From Butyrivibrio sp. INlla16 (lineage in GTDB: Bacteria; Bacillota; Clostridia; Lachnospirales; Lachnospiraceae): 64,000 nt of DNA. Position 1 is the first letter of the stretch. Every line of letters begins with the position of its first letter. Below are positions 1 to 9,360 of this stretch, in pieces. The notes beneath the pieces are model-generated. The model was given only the letters and a program-made list of their open reading frames with translations, did no database searches and had not been told where the DNA came from. The stretch covers positions 75,014 to 139,013 of the forward strand of contig NZ_FMYB01000006.1 of NCBI RefSeq assembly GCF_900104155.1, written 5' to 3'. A program made the position numbers and the translations under genes.

Positions 1-1018
1 GGAGAAGCTTAGTTGCAAACTCATCGCTGCTCATTCCGAATTCCTTGATGCACGGGAATATGTAAAAAGCTCCGAAGGGCTCAAAACACGGAAGTCCAAG
101 GTCTCTGAGCTCCTTTACAAGATATCTTCTCCTCTGGTTATACTGCTCACGCATCATGGCAACGTCTTCGTCGCCGTTTTTCAGTGCCTCCACAGCGGCA
201 TACTGACTGGTCGTGGGTGCGCACATGATCGCGAACTGGTGGATTTTGGTCATCTGAGCTATGATGTCCTTCGGTCCGCAAGCGTATCCCAGTCTCCATC
301 CGGTCATCGCATAGGACTTTGAAAAACCGTTGATAAGCACGGTTCTCTCGTACATTCCGGGAATCTCTACAATTGACACATGTTTATCTGTATAGGTCAA
401 TTCTGAGTAAATCTCATCGGATATTACAAAGAGGTCTTTCTCCTCTATAACCTTTGCAATGGCCTCGAGGTCCTTCTTTTCCATAATTGCCCCTGTCGGG
501 TTGTTGGGGAAAGGCAGAACAAGTATCTTGGTCTTGTCCGTTACATGCTCTAGTATCTCTTCAGCTGTAAGTCTGAATTCATTTTCTTCCTTAAGCTCGA
601 TGATAACCGGCTTTGCTCCCGCAAGGATTGCGCAGGGCTCATAGGAAACGTAGCTGGGTTGTGGTATTAAGACCTCATCCCCCGGATCAACCATTGCCCT
701 GAGCGCAAGGTCAATCGCTTCGGAACCTCCGACGGTGACAAGCACCTGGTCGTCGGGCTCATATTGTATGTTCTGTCTGCGTTTTAAGTAATTGCAGACT
801 TCTACCTTAAGTTCTCTCAAACCGGAATTGGACGTGTAGAAAGTGCGTCCTTTTTCCAATGAATAAATGCCCTCATCCCTGATATGCCAGGGTGTATCAA
901 AATCGGGTTCACCCACACCAAGTGATATTGCGCCGTCAATAGACTTCACAACATCAAAGAATTTGCGGATTCCCGAGGGCTTGATTTCAACGATTTTCTC
1001 AGAAAGCGGATTCCTCAT
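1..1018 (-). CDS. PLP-dependent class I/II aminotransferase (3' end cut by window)
   Basis: Fold-type I aminotransferase of the aspartate/aromatic group, moving an amino group between an amino acid and a 2-oxo acid via pyridoxal phosphate. About 339 codons are visible; roughly the last 50 residues lie outside the window. The lysine that should form the Schiff base is in FSKSYAMTGWR near residue 232, and PNNPTGA and SDEIYSEL are the usual cofactor-pocket motifs. The ATG at 1018 overlaps the stop codon of the upstream Lrp gene as ATGA, so translation is probably coupled. The Lrp neighbour suggests amino-acid-responsive control. The exact substrate cannot be read from sequence. Confidence 0.93.
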   Translation of the reverse strand, partial: MRNPLSEKIVEIKPSGIRKFFDVVKSIDGAISLGVGEPDFDTPWHIRDEGIYSLEKGRTFYTSNSGLRELKVEVCNYLKRRQNIQYEPDDQVLVTVGGSEAIDLALRAMVDPGDEVLIPQPSYVSYEPCAILAGAKPVIIELKEENEFRLTAEEILEHVTDKTKILVLPFPNNPTGAIMEKKDLEAIAKVIEEKDLFVISDEIYSELTYTDKHVSIVEIPGMYERTVLINGFSKSYAMTGWRLGYACGPKDIIAQMTKIHQFAIMCAPTTSQYAAVEALKNGDEDVAMMREQYNQRRRYLVKELRDLGLPCFEPFGAFYIFPCIKEFGMSSDEFATKLL

Positions 1019-1503
1019 GGTGTGACTATCTCCCTTGTATCTTCATATTTTTTTGTCAAAATTGTTCCGTGCTCTTTGTACTTCTGAAGTATGAAGTGCG
1101 TAGAGCAGCTAAGGACAGTATCAAGCGGTGACAATTTGTTTGTAACAAAGGTTGCCACTTCTTTAAGGCTCTTGCCCTCAAGCATTACCATGAGGTCAAA
1201 GCCGCCTGACATCAGATATACACTTGTAACTTCCGGATATTTATAGATTCTCTCAGCGATGGAATCAAAGCCAATGCCTCTCTGAGGTGTAACCTTAACC
1301 TCGATGAGAGCCATTACCTTCTCTATGTTGGTTTTGGACCAGTCAATCATTGTATGATAACCACAGATGATTCCCTCATCCTCAAGAGCTCTGAGTTCAT
1401 TCGCGACTTCGATCTCCGGCGCGGCCAGAATCACCGCCAGTTCCTCAACGCCTATACGGCTGTTCTTATCAATTGCGCGAAGTAATTCATCTCTGTTTAC
1501 CAT
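1015..1503 (-). CDS. Lrp/AsnC-family transcriptional regulator
   Basis: 162 residues, the usual length for the family: N-terminal helix-turn-helix (about residues 5-50) and a C-terminal RAM ligand-binding domain starting near EVKVTPQRGIGFD. The start is placed at the ATG at 1503 because GGAGGAGAAT lies just upstream; an in-frame extension to 1560 has no ribosome binding site. Its stop overlaps the start of the aminotransferase, so the pair is one operon and the regulator probably senses an amino acid related to that enzyme. Such proteins commonly also regulate themselves. Confidence 0.93.
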   Translation of the reverse strand: MVNRDELLRAIDKNSRIGVEELAVILAAPEIEVANELRALEDEGIICGYHTMIDWSKTNIEKVMALIEVKVTPQRGIGFDSIAERIYKYPEVTSVYLMSGGFDLMVMLEGKSLKEVATFVTNKLSPLDTVLSCSTHFILQKYKEHGTILTKKYEDTREIVTP

Positions 1504-1569
1504 GGTATTCTCCTCCAAACATTTAAATAGACGGGCAAAATGACATGCTTTGCCCTGCACATATTCTCA

Positions 1570-2574
1570 TTATTGTACCATAAAATCAGCACTTGTTATA
1601 CCTGCAAGCTTAAGGATCTCATCCGGCTGGGGTTTATCGAGGTAGCGGACTTCATCGTCGTTGATGATCTTCTTATCATTACTATCAGTTGTAACACCAA
1701 TAATTGCCGCGTTTATGCCGGTTTCTTCATAGGCTCTGACAAGACCCTCACCGTCATCAGTGAGAATCAGGAGCGAACCGCCTGAGATCATCTGGTAGGG
1801 ATTGAGGCCAAGATGATTTGTAATCTCAATACTTTCCTGGCGGATTGGAATCTTCTTCAAATCTACTTCCAGGCCACAATGTGCTCTGGCGGCGACATCC
1901 CAGAGAGCAGCGAAGACTCCTCCTGATGATATATCATGTTTAAATGTGACACCGGAGTTTGCCAGCGCTATCTCGGCATCCCTTCTGACAGAAACAAACT
2001 TCTTAAAATCCTGTGCCTCGCGAATCATGTAATCAGGAAGGCGTTCAGACAGCTTCTCTGAGCATTCACTGGCAAGGATAGCTGTTCCTTCTACAGCAGC
2101 CCACTTGGTCATGACAATATCGAGTCCGGCGTAGGATTTCTTTTCGGAAAACTGTCCAATCTTCTCCCCGCTAACAACCGCAGTTATCATAGGCCTTGAA
2201 ACTGCATCCGTCACCTCAGTATGTCCGCCTTCTACGGCAATTCCAAGCTCATTCGTGGCAGCGATGGCGCTTCTCATAATAGCCTTAAGCTCTGCTTCCT
2301 CTGTATCCACAGGAAGCATTACGTTAAGTACTGCCATCAGAGGTTTTCCGCCGTCGCAGAATATGTTGTTTGCCGCGTTGTGGACAGCATAATAAGCCGC
2401 AGCCTCCGAAATAGCTGTAAATGTGGACACAGCTGTCATAATTGTGCTTCCTTTTTCATCTAAAGAATAAGCGCAGTCTGACCTTCCAGCTGCGCTTTTC
2501 TTATTGGAATCACTTTTAATAAGTTTAAGTACCGAGCGATTTAAAACGCTCTCAGTTACTTTTCCGATTCTCAT
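1570..2574 (-). CDS. AIR synthase-related protein (PurM/HypE fold)
   Basis: 334 residues with the two-domain PurM-like fold: an ATP-binding N-terminal half (EGGHTEVTDAVSRP near residue 120, AVVSGE after it) and a C-terminal AIRS_C half with HDISSGGVFAALWD near residue 215. The family includes HypE, PurM and SelD, but the glycine-rich N-terminus of a true PurM is lacking. No hydrogenase or purine genes lie nearby, so the substrate is unknown. It sits 66 bp upstream of the Lrp gene on the same strand and may share its transcript. Family call is firm, function is not. Confidence 0.8.
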   Translation of the reverse strand: MRIGKVTESVLNRSVLKLIKSDSNKKSAAGRSDCAYSLDEKGSTIMTAVSTFTAISEAAAYYAVHNAANNIFCDGGKPLMAVLNVMLPVDTEEAELKAIMRSAIAATNELGIAVEGGHTEVTDAVSRPMITAVVSGEKIGQFSEKKSYAGLDIVMTKWAAVEGTAILASECSEKLSERLPDYMIREAQDFKKFVSVRRDAEIALANSGVTFKHDISSGGVFAALWDVAARAHCGLEVDLKKIPIRQESIEITNHLGLNPYQMISGGSLLILTDDGEGLVRAYEETGINAAIIGVTTDSNDKKIINDDEVRYLDKPQPDEILKLAGITSADFMVQ

Positions 2575-2642
2575 TTATTCATTTTCTCCGTGAATACTCT
2601 GCCAATATCGGCGATATCTCGGGTTCCGATTCACCGCATCTA

Positions 2643-4376
2643 TCAGTCAGCCGGCGGTGGTACTTCCTCCTGCACGGGATCTATAGGTGCAGGTGTATCA
2701 TCTGCTGCCGGTGCAGGTGTCTCCGTAGGAGCTGCCTGTTCTGCGGGAGCTGTCTGCTCTGCCGGTGCTGCTTGTTCCGCCGGTGATGCTTGTTCCGCGG
2801 GTGCTGCTTCCGTCGCCGGAGCTGCTTCAGGATTCTGTGCCGCCTGCTGAGCTGCAAGCTGTGCTTCTGCCGATGCAGCCTGAGCCGCAGCTGCTGCCTG
2901 TGCGGCCTCCACATCACCGCCCTGTGCGGCAACCTGCTGAACAGCGGCGATTGCGCCTGCCACTGCCTTTATCTGGTTGATGTCGCCGGTGGCAATTGCT
3001 GTTGCTATCTGCGCTGCAGCAATAGGATCTGATGTTGCGGTTCCTACTGTGATAATTCTGGGAACCATCTTATAAGTACTGGTGTTGATTACCTCACGAT
3101 TTGTCTCGGAGCCGTTTTCATAAGTAATCTTCCAGAGCTGTGCCTTGTAACCGATGTGTGCAGACTGGGTACTTACTGTACCTATGGGTGATCCGCCATC
3201 TGCAACTATCTGGTCAGCACCTACCGGTGTTTCCTCTAAAACTTCACTCTGATATTCAACCTTATGTGTGGAAGGTCTTGTCTCCACACCGTAGATAGTG
3301 AAGGTAATGTGCTTATCTGTTGTGGTTACACCCTCTATATAAATAGGGTGCTCTGTGCTATTTACAAACTTAAAGTTCTTACCGCCGGTCTCTGCGATCG
3401 CAGCATCCATAGACGGTTTAACATAATTGATGATCATTGAGTGGTTGTGGCGCTCGGTAACCTGAAGCTCTGCTTTCAAAACAGCATTGTAAAGTGTACT
3501 TGAAACCTGGCAGATACCACCGCCGACACTTTCAACAACTATTCCGTTAAGGTAAGAACCTGCGGGGAAGTAGCCATTAGCCTCTGTAAAAGGAGTTATA
3601 GTCTCAAGAACCGAGAACTCCTCTCCGGGATATACGGTGGTTCCGTTGATAAGGCTACAGCCGTTTGCTACGTTGGCACTTCTGGCAGCACCTGATGAAG
3701 AATAGCTTGTAGTATAGGTTCCGAGAACATCCTTGACCTGACTGAGCTCCTCGTAACTACCCTCAGGCAAATCCTCCTCAATCACAACATCAATTGCACA
3801 ATCATTGTGATCCCAGCTTCCCTGGATATAATCCTTGATAGCGGTAAGAGAAGCCTGTTCGTCAAGAATATAGCCTGTCTGTCCCTCTGAAATGGTGAAT
3901 CCATCACCGGTTTTCTTCAGAGTGTAATTAGCCTTGGAAGCATTAAAGGGTGCGCAATTTACTTCCAGAATCTGGTAGATCGCATCGTCATTAAAGGAAT
4001 ACTCAATGTTATAACGCTGTGTACTGTGCTCAAGGTCCTTAATCGCCTTGTATCGCTGAATAATGTTGCCCTTTCTGCAAAGAGCAAAAGCTTCATCAAC
4101 TACTTCGGGATTCGCCCAGCCGAGACCGAAATCGGCCATCGTTACTGCTACGCTCTGTCCCTCACCTTTACCTCTAAGTGTTACATTCTTGGCACGAAGC
4201 TGCTCGATGTACTGGCCTACAGCCTCTGTAGCCTGCTCAGTTGTCATGCCCGAAACATCAACATCACCAATGAAAACTCCCTGGTGAATAGTATCTGAAG
4301 CGGCGTTAGCGCTACCTGCCGGAATTACAAGTGCAAGCGTAAGCGCCATCAGACAAAGGAACATAAATTTTTTCAT
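2643..4376 (-). CDS. VanW-family secreted cell-wall protein with Ala/Pro/Glu-rich tail
   Basis: 577 residues from the ATG at 4376, which has GGAGAG upstream; a longer frame to 4406 has none. Order: signal peptide (1-26), YoaR/PG_binding_4-like region (about 30-200), VanW domain (about 225-350, with PGEEFSVLETI and GGGICQVSSTLYNA), a G5-like segment (about 380-450), then a low-complexity tail from about 460 rich in Ala, Gln, Pro and Glu with short APAEQ-type repeats. VanW proteins are exported and linked to peptidoglycan; the biochemical role is unknown. The tail resembles a wall-spanning spacer. No LPXTG anchor is seen. Confidence 0.88.
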   Translation of the reverse strand: MKKFMFLCLMALTLALVIPAGSANAASDTIHQGVFIGDVDVSGMTTEQATEAVGQYIEQLRAKNVTLRGKGEGQSVAVTMADFGLGWANPEVVDEAFALCRKGNIIQRYKAIKDLEHSTQRYNIEYSFNDDAIYQILEVNCAPFNASKANYTLKKTGDGFTISEGQTGYILDEQASLTAIKDYIQGSWDHNDCAIDVVIEEDLPEGSYEELSQVKDVLGTYTTSYSSSGAARSANVANGCSLINGTTVYPGEEFSVLETITPFTEANGYFPAGSYLNGIVVESVGGGICQVSSTLYNAVLKAELQVTERHNHSMIINYVKPSMDAAIAETGGKNFKFVNSTEHPIYIEGVTTTDKHITFTIYGVETRPSTHKVEYQSEVLEETPVGADQIVADGGSPIGTVSTQSAHIGYKAQLWKITYENGSETNREVINTSTYKMVPRIITVGTATSDPIAAAQIATAIATGDINQIKAVAGAIAAVQQVAAQGGDVEAAQAAAAAQAASAEAQLAAQQAAQNPEAAPATEAAPAEQASPAEQAAPAEQTAPAEQAAPTETPAPAADDTPAPIDPVQEEVPPPAD

Positions 4377-4423
4377 AATCTCTCCATTTCGCCACTTTCC
4401 TGGCAAATACCGGTGTTATATAA

Positions 4424-4534
4424 TCAGAAGGAAAGACTGCTTGCGAGCGGAATAACCAATGCAAGAATCAATACGATAATGATTATTGCAGAAATGACTT
4501 TTCTGTTTTTGCCGGAATTAAAAAACTTCAACAT
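4424..4534 (-). CDS. 36-residue single-span membrane peptide
   Basis: Short frame beginning ATG at 4534 with AGGAGT five bases upstream. The product has a basic N-terminus (FFNSGKNRK), a hydrophobic span of about 20 residues (VISAIIIIVLILALVIPLA) and a short polar end. It lies between the VanW gene and a divergent gene for another N-terminally anchored protein. The good ribosome binding site and textbook membrane-span pattern support it as real. Function unknown. Confidence 0.6.
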   Translation of the reverse strand: MLKFFNSGKNRKVISAIIIIVLILALVIPLASSLSF

Positions 4535-4572
4535 AGTATTATACTCCTAAATTTTCTGAAAGGAAATTATAA

Positions 4573-5256
4573 ATGAAATTACCTTTTTTGACAACCTTTA
4601 TTCTCTTCGTCCTGATGACCAACATAGCGATACACAGGAACAATGAGAAAATACGCAAAAAGGAAGAAGACTTCTGGGATAAAGAGCTTCGGGCCAACAG
4701 CACGAGACGAAAAAGTCTCGAGCATCTGGACTATGTCACAATCCCTATGGACAAGCTCCCCTTTGGCGCTGTAACCGGGAACGATGAGATCGATTTTTGT
4801 GAAAAAAGCATCCGTCGCCTCGCCGAGCAGAGAATTGTCAATCTGACCGGAATTACCAACACCGATCTCAAGCTTGAATACGGTGCTCCCAACATTACGG
4901 AGCTCACAGCCTACGATCAGAACTACACTACACTGGTCACAAACCTTCAGAAGTGGGCAAAAGAGTTGTATGACGCTTCTTTATATAAGGAAGCTGTCTC
5001 CGTCCTTGAATTTGCAGTATCTACCAAAACCGACGTGACCGCAACTTATAAGCTCCTGTGTGATCTGTATAAAAACAAGCTGTCTCTGACGCAGACCGAG
5101 GCTGATTCTAAGATAGAAAAGCTTCTTCCCATCGCCGAAAGCCTGAATTCATTAAGCAAGAGTAATATAATCAGTATTCTGAATTCGCAGCTTGGTGATA
5201 ATTCAAAAAATAGCCTTCCTCCAACGAAGGAAGATGTCAGTGAAATAGTCGGGTGA
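4573..5256 (+). CDS. Membrane-anchored hypothetical protein with helical repeat-like C-terminus
   Basis: 227 residues. An N-terminal membrane anchor (about 3-18) is followed by a charged stretch (EKIRKKEEDFWDKELR) and a mostly helical region. Residues about 115-200 (LYKEAVSVLEFAVS, YKLLCDLYKNK) resemble TPR pairs. GAAAGGAAATT precedes the ATG. It is divergent from the 36-residue peptide and convergent with galK, with repeat copy A just after its stop. The topology suggests a signal-anchor protein facing the outside. No specific function can be assigned. Confidence 0.75.
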   Translation: MKLPFLTTFILFVLMTNIAIHRNNEKIRKKEEDFWDKELRANSTRRKSLEHLDYVTIPMDKLPFGAVTGNDEIDFCEKSIRRLAEQRIVNLTGITNTDLKLEYGAPNITELTAYDQNYTTLVTNLQKWAKELYDASLYKEAVSVLEFAVSTKTDVTATYKLLCDLYKNKLSLTQTEADSKIEKLLPIAESLNSLSKSNIISILNSQLGDNSKNSLPPTKEDVSEIVG

Positions 5257-5262
5257 AGGATC

Positions 5263-5307
5263 CCCTCATCCGTCGGCTTCGCCGACACCTTCCCCCCAGG
5301 GGGAAGG
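5263..5307 (+). repeat. Interspersed hairpin repeat, copy A (short form)
   Basis: Reads CCTCATCCG, then stem-loop 1 (GTCGGC-TTC-GCCGAC), then stem-loop 2 (CCTTCCCCC-CAG-GGGGAAGG). It lies between the convergent ends of the 4573 gene and galK, where it could act as a two-way terminator. One of ten copies in the window; see findings. Confidence 0.9.
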
Positions 5308-5318
5308 CTTTATTTATT

Positions 5319-6494
5319 TCATATTACTGCAGGGCCGCCGCCGATGGATACTGTGTAGAAGGTTGCGTCATAACCTATCTTTTCGCGATAAGCCTTTCCT
5401 ACCTTCTTCTTGAATTCCTCAACTGCCTCGTCCTTAACTATTGAGACAGTGCAGCCTCCGAAGCCGCCGCCTGTCATTCTGGAGCCGATAACTCCCGGAA
5501 TCTTCCAGGCTTCCTCGGCGAGAGTATCAAGCTCTATGCCTGTTACATCGTAGTCATCTCTAAGTGAAATATGAGACTGCTTCATGAGTTCTCCGAACTT
5601 CGTAAGATCTCCTGCCTTTAAAGCAGCAACAGCTTCGATCGTTCTCTGGTTCTCATATACAGCATGCTTAGCTTTGATGCGTCTGTCATCATCCTTGATG
5701 GCGTCCTTATGTGCCTCAAATTCCTCTTCAGTAAGATCACCCAGTGTCTTAATATCAACAACTGTCTGAAGCTCGGAAAGAGCCTTTTCACAAGCGCTTC
5801 TTCTGGCATTGTAAGCAGAATCTGTAAGCTTGTGCTTTTTATTTGTATTACTGATGATGATCTTCGCACCGTCAAGCTTTATGGGTGCATATTCAAAGGA
5901 CAGATCCGCAGTATCGAGGAAAATTGCATTCTCCTCTTTTCCCATTGCAGATGCAAACTGATCCATAATTCCACAGTTGCATCCGTTGAAATTGTTCTCG
6001 GAGTACTGTCCGATAAGTGCAAGATCCTGATTGGTAACATCAAATCCGTAGAGGTCTCTTAAGATGAATCCTGTCAGAACCTCAAGGGATGCAGAAGATG
6101 AAAGGCCTGAACCGTTCGGAATATTGCCGTAGATTATCATGTCAAAGCCCGTATCGAGCTTAAGGCCTCTTTTCTCAAATGCCCATACTACGCCAACCGG
6201 ATATGCTGTCCATCCTGCTGTTCTCGACTTTTCAAGATCATCAAGTGAAGCCTCAATAATTTTTCCGTTGTCAAAATTCATTGAAAAGAAGCGCATTTTT
6301 CTGTCGTTTCTCTTCGCTGCAGCTCCGTAGGTTCCTATTGTCAGTGCGCAGGGAAATACATGTCCGCCGTTGTAATCTGTGTGTTCACCAATAAGATTAA
6401 CACGGCCGGGAGCAAAGTATGCTTTAACGCTGTCGTTTTTGCCATACTGCTCTTCGAATCCCCTAAGTACTGCGTCTTTCATTTTCTGTTCCAT
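5319..6494 (-). CDS. galK: Galactokinase
   Basis: 391 residues, normal for GalK, which phosphorylates alpha-D-galactose at C1 with ATP (Leloir pathway). GHMP-kinase features are clear: the galactokinase signature GRVNLIGEHTDYNGG at residues 30-44, the ATP-binding GSGLSSSASLE near 125, and MTGGGFGGCTVS near 340. The start at 6494 has AAGGAAGGG upstream; the frame opens to 6584 only by reading through repeat copy B. No galT or galE is adjacent, so the rest of the pathway is elsewhere. Confidence 0.96.
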   Translation of the reverse strand: MEQKMKDAVLRGFEEQYGKNDSVKAYFAPGRVNLIGEHTDYNGGHVFPCALTIGTYGAAAKRNDRKMRFFSMNFDNGKIIEASLDDLEKSRTAGWTAYPVGVVWAFEKRGLKLDTGFDMIIYGNIPNGSGLSSSASLEVLTGFILRDLYGFDVTNQDLALIGQYSENNFNGCNCGIMDQFASAMGKEENAIFLDTADLSFEYAPIKLDGAKIIISNTNKKHKLTDSAYNARRSACEKALSELQTVVDIKTLGDLTEEEFEAHKDAIKDDDRRIKAKHAVYENQRTIEAVAALKAGDLTKFGELMKQSHISLRDDYDVTGIELDTLAEEAWKIPGVIGSRMTGGGFGGCTVSIVKDEAVEEFKKKVGKAYREKIGYDATFYTVSIGGGPAVI

Positions 6495-6511
6495 ATTGTG
6501 CCCTTCCTTGC

Positions 6512-6607
6512 TCCTCATCCGGCGCTTCGCGCCACCTGTCTTCGCTCCGCTTCGGTCCGCGCTAAACCAACGTCCCCCGGACATTGAGCGCCCCCACGGG
6601 GAAAGCT
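6512..6607 (+). repeat. Interspersed hairpin repeat, copy B (long form)
   Basis: CCTCATCC, stem-loop 1 (GGCGC-TTC-GCGCC), then the extra long-form module (TTCGCTCCGCTTCGGTCC followed by an AACGTCC/GGACATT stem) and a GC-rich end. It fills the gap between the telA stop and the galK start region; the telA stop codon follows the repeat edge directly. Confidence 0.9.
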
Positions 6608-7762
6608 TTAGTTCTTCGCTGCCTGAAGGAGCTTCTCGCGGAGCTGGCCTTCGATCTGTGCAAGCTCTGCTTCTGCGTTCTTACGCTTTTCCTTACCTTC
6701 AGTCTGTATTCTCATAACTTCGTCAAGAGTTGTGATAAGTGTCTCGTTGGTGTGCTTAAGTGTCTCCATGTCAACTATGCCTCGCTCTGATTCCTTAGCA
6801 GCCTCAACGGTAGCAACCTTCAGCATGTCTGCGTTCTTCTTAAGAAGTGCGTTGGTCATGTCGTTAACCTCGCGCTCAGCCTTAGCTGCCTGTGCGGAGT
6901 GCTCGATTCCGATTGCGATAACCATCTGGTTCTTCCAAAGCGGAATAGTGTTAACGATTGTGGACTGGATCTTCTCAGCCATTGCTGTGTCAGCACTCTG
7001 AACCATACGGATCTGAGGGCCTGTCTGCATAGCGATTGTACGTGTAAGCTCAAGATCGTAGATCTTCTTCTCGAATCTGTCGCAGAGAGCTGCCATATCC
7101 TTAGCTGCCTGTGCATCCTCAGGAAGTCCTGACTGCTCTGCCTTCTTCTGAGCTGCAACAAGCTCGTTTGCTCTAACCTGCTCAAGCTTCTTCTTACCTG
7201 CAATGATGTACATTGAAAGCTCTTTGTAGTAATTGAGGTTGAGCTTGTACATGTTGTCGAGTGTGGCAACATCCTTCATAAGAGTCATCTGATGTCTCTC
7301 AAGCTCATTGCTGATAGCCTCAACGTTTTTCTCAACGCTTGTATATCTTGCCTTTAATGCAGTAACCTTATTGGCACTCTTTTTGAAAAGTGCTTTAAGT
7401 CCCTTCTCGTCCTCTTCAACCTCAAAGTTCTTAAGCTCTGTAACAAGACCTGTGATCATGTCGCCGACCTGTCCCATATCCTTTGTGCGCACGTTATCAA
7501 TGGCCTTTTCCGAAAAATCTGCCATCTTCTTCTGTGTGCCTGCACCGTAGTTCATGATTCCCTGAGAGTTGGTAATATCAATCTGCTGAACGAAAGCATC
7601 AACCTGCTTCATCTCCTCCTCAGTCAGCTGTGCCTCTGCTGCAGCTGCCTCAGGTGTCTGCGGTGCTGTAGCTGCCGGCGCAGGTGCAACTGCCTCGGCT
7701 ACCGGTGCGTCAAATGACAATGTCGGTGCTGAATTCTCAAACTCTTTAAACTCGTCTCCCAT
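6608..7762 (-). CDS. TelA-family protein (toxic anion resistance)
   Basis: 384 residues from the ATG at 7762, preceded by GGAGGAAGTAAA. The N-terminal 60 residues are Ala/Pro/Glu-rich and probably disordered; the rest is nearly all alpha-helical with heptad-like runs, typical of TelA/KlaA (pfam05816). TelA members were linked to tellurite resistance but are often housekeeping or envelope-stress genes of uncertain function. It follows the XpaC-like gene by 87 bp on the same strand, a pairing also known in Bacillus, so the two probably work together. Confidence 0.9.
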   Translation of the reverse strand: MGDEFKEFENSAPTLSFDAPVAEAVAPAPAATAPQTPEAAAAEAQLTEEEMKQVDAFVQQIDITNSQGIMNYGAGTQKKMADFSEKAIDNVRTKDMGQVGDMITGLVTELKNFEVEEDEKGLKALFKKSANKVTALKARYTSVEKNVEAISNELERHQMTLMKDVATLDNMYKLNLNYYKELSMYIIAGKKKLEQVRANELVAAQKKAEQSGLPEDAQAAKDMAALCDRFEKKIYDLELTRTIAMQTGPQIRMVQSADTAMAEKIQSTIVNTIPLWKNQMVIAIGIEHSAQAAKAEREVNDMTNALLKKNADMLKVATVEAAKESERGIVDMETLKHTNETLITTLDEVMRIQTEGKEKRKNAEAELAQIEGQLREKLLQAAKN

Positions 7763-7849
7763 TTTACTTCCTCCAACTAAATTTTTCTTTTCATAATGTT
7801 TCAAAAAACAAACATTTACGACTAAAAATGATTACTGTTATTCTTCGGG

Positions 7850-9160
7850 TTAAAACTTAAGCTGTACCTTTTCATCCTCAGCGGCCTGTGCCTGCGCACC
7901 TGCGGCCTGCTGCAATTCGGGGGCTACCTGATATGCAGATCCCTCAAAGGAAAGCGGTGCCGGCTGCGGAGCAGTTCTTACCGGAACCGGAACAGGCTCA
8001 GGCATAGGCTGTCCGGACATAAGTCCGTCAGGTGTAAGTCCGTCCTGCGCCATCATGGTTTTCATAACCGATATATCTGAAGAAATATCCCATGCCATAT
8101 CCTGGAACAAGCTGTCCAGAAGATTTTCAAAGGCATCGTTTATTACATCGATAGCATCCTCAATATCTTTCTTGGTTCTGGTGATGTTCTCACCAACCTC
8201 AGGCTGCTTATCGAGATCTACATAAGCATTCAAAAGCTTGGTTGTTGTGGGCAGATAGTAATTCATGAACTTCTTGAGTTCGTCCGCACATTCGGGCTCA
8301 TTCTCCACCTGGGTGAAAATCTTCCTCATGATATTTTCAAGCTGATAGAGCTTCTCCGACATCTCATCACCGGGAATCTCATCATTAATTCTGCGGATAG
8401 TTGCAAGATAAGCATTACCCTCATCAATGATAGACTTAACGCCCTGGTTTGTTACACCCTCTGTGCTCTCGGCACTGAAGCGATCCTGACTTATCTGCTG
8501 TGCCTGCGCCAGTTCTCTGTCCTGTCTTGCCTTCTCAGCTCTCATATACTGTGCGAAAGCTCTTTCGGAAAGCATTACCGTAGTCTCATTCCTGTCAAAT
8601 CTTGCAGTAGGAAGGAAGTCCTTATTTATCATCTTCTTGATGTTTTTCAGAACCGTATCCGAACGCTCCCCTGCTGCCATCGCAAGATCACCGACTGCGA
8701 AAAATTCGGAATTCCCCAAGATTCTTCCGTATTTATTGAAGGCTTTTGCCAGCTTTTTATCATCGGATCCACCTTTAATAAGGAATCCGAATAATGCGGT
8801 AATCGCAAGATAAGTAACGGCCTGAGCCCACACACCTGTTGTCAGTGCTCCGAGAGCCGCAAGTCCGAAAATAGAAGCACCTACAATGCCTCCGACCACT
8901 TTGCCCATTCCGTGATTCATACTGACTTTTCTTGTGAAAAAGGGTATTCTTTTGGCACCGCTAGCATAATTAACGGTTCTGCCTGTTGAAGCCTTGCCTC
9001 TGAAATTCTGTGAGGGATTAGCTTTTGCTGCCCTGACCGCATCCTCTATAGAAACTTTCAGCGAAACACTTAGATTATCGTAATTACCTGTTTCGACCGC
9101 CTTGGTAACTTCTTTTAATATCTTGTTACCGGCGTTATAGATGTTATCGTAATCTCCCAT
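7850..9160 (-). CDS. XpaC-like protein (5-bromo-4-chloroindolyl phosphate hydrolysis family)
   Basis: 436 residues from the ATG at 9160 (GGATGGAAGAGTT upstream); the frame continues to 9205 without a better start. A soluble N-terminus (about 1-80) is followed by two hydrophobic stretches (about 95-135, GGIVGASIFGLAALGALTTG and a second span), then a long helical cytoplasmic region and a Pro/Ala/Gln-rich end. The family is named for hydrolysis of an indolyl phosphate dye, but its natural role is unknown. It is the likely operon partner of TelA downstream. Confidence 0.85.
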   Translation of the reverse strand: MGDYDNIYNAGNKILKEVTKAVETGNYDNLSVSLKVSIEDAVRAAKANPSQNFRGKASTGRTVNYASGAKRIPFFTRKVSMNHGMGKVVGGIVGASIFGLAALGALTTGVWAQAVTYLAITALFGFLIKGGSDDKKLAKAFNKYGRILGNSEFFAVGDLAMAAGERSDTVLKNIKKMINKDFLPTARFDRNETTVMLSERAFAQYMRAEKARQDRELAQAQQISQDRFSAESTEGVTNQGVKSIIDEGNAYLATIRRINDEIPGDEMSEKLYQLENIMRKIFTQVENEPECADELKKFMNYYLPTTTKLLNAYVDLDKQPEVGENITRTKKDIEDAIDVINDAFENLLDSLFQDMAWDISSDISVMKTMMAQDGLTPDGLMSGQPMPEPVPVPVRTAPQPAPLSFEGSAYQVAPELQQAAGAQAQAAEDEKVQLKF

Positions 9161-9360
9161 AACTCTTCCATCCTCAATAAAACAACTGATTGAAATCTTT
9201 TCCATTTTATAATATTATCCATCAAAAAACAATCTCAGACCGCGTAAATTCAAGGGCTTTAATTGGTTTACTTTGGTACCTTAAAGTGGAAAATTGTGTT
9301 ATTATTTTACCGTGGAGTTACTTTTTTCCAAAAAACTTTATATTAAGAAGGTAAAATTGT

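Noticed and set aside
1570..2574. Hydrogenase maturation factor HypE
   Set aside because: The fold fits but the characteristic HypE C-terminal Cys end is absent (ends in DFMVQ) and no hyp genes are adjacent.
2590..3032. Several open frames opposite the VanW protein tail
   Set aside because: They mirror its Ala/Gln/Pro-rich low-complexity repeats, have no ribosome sites, and no recognisable product.
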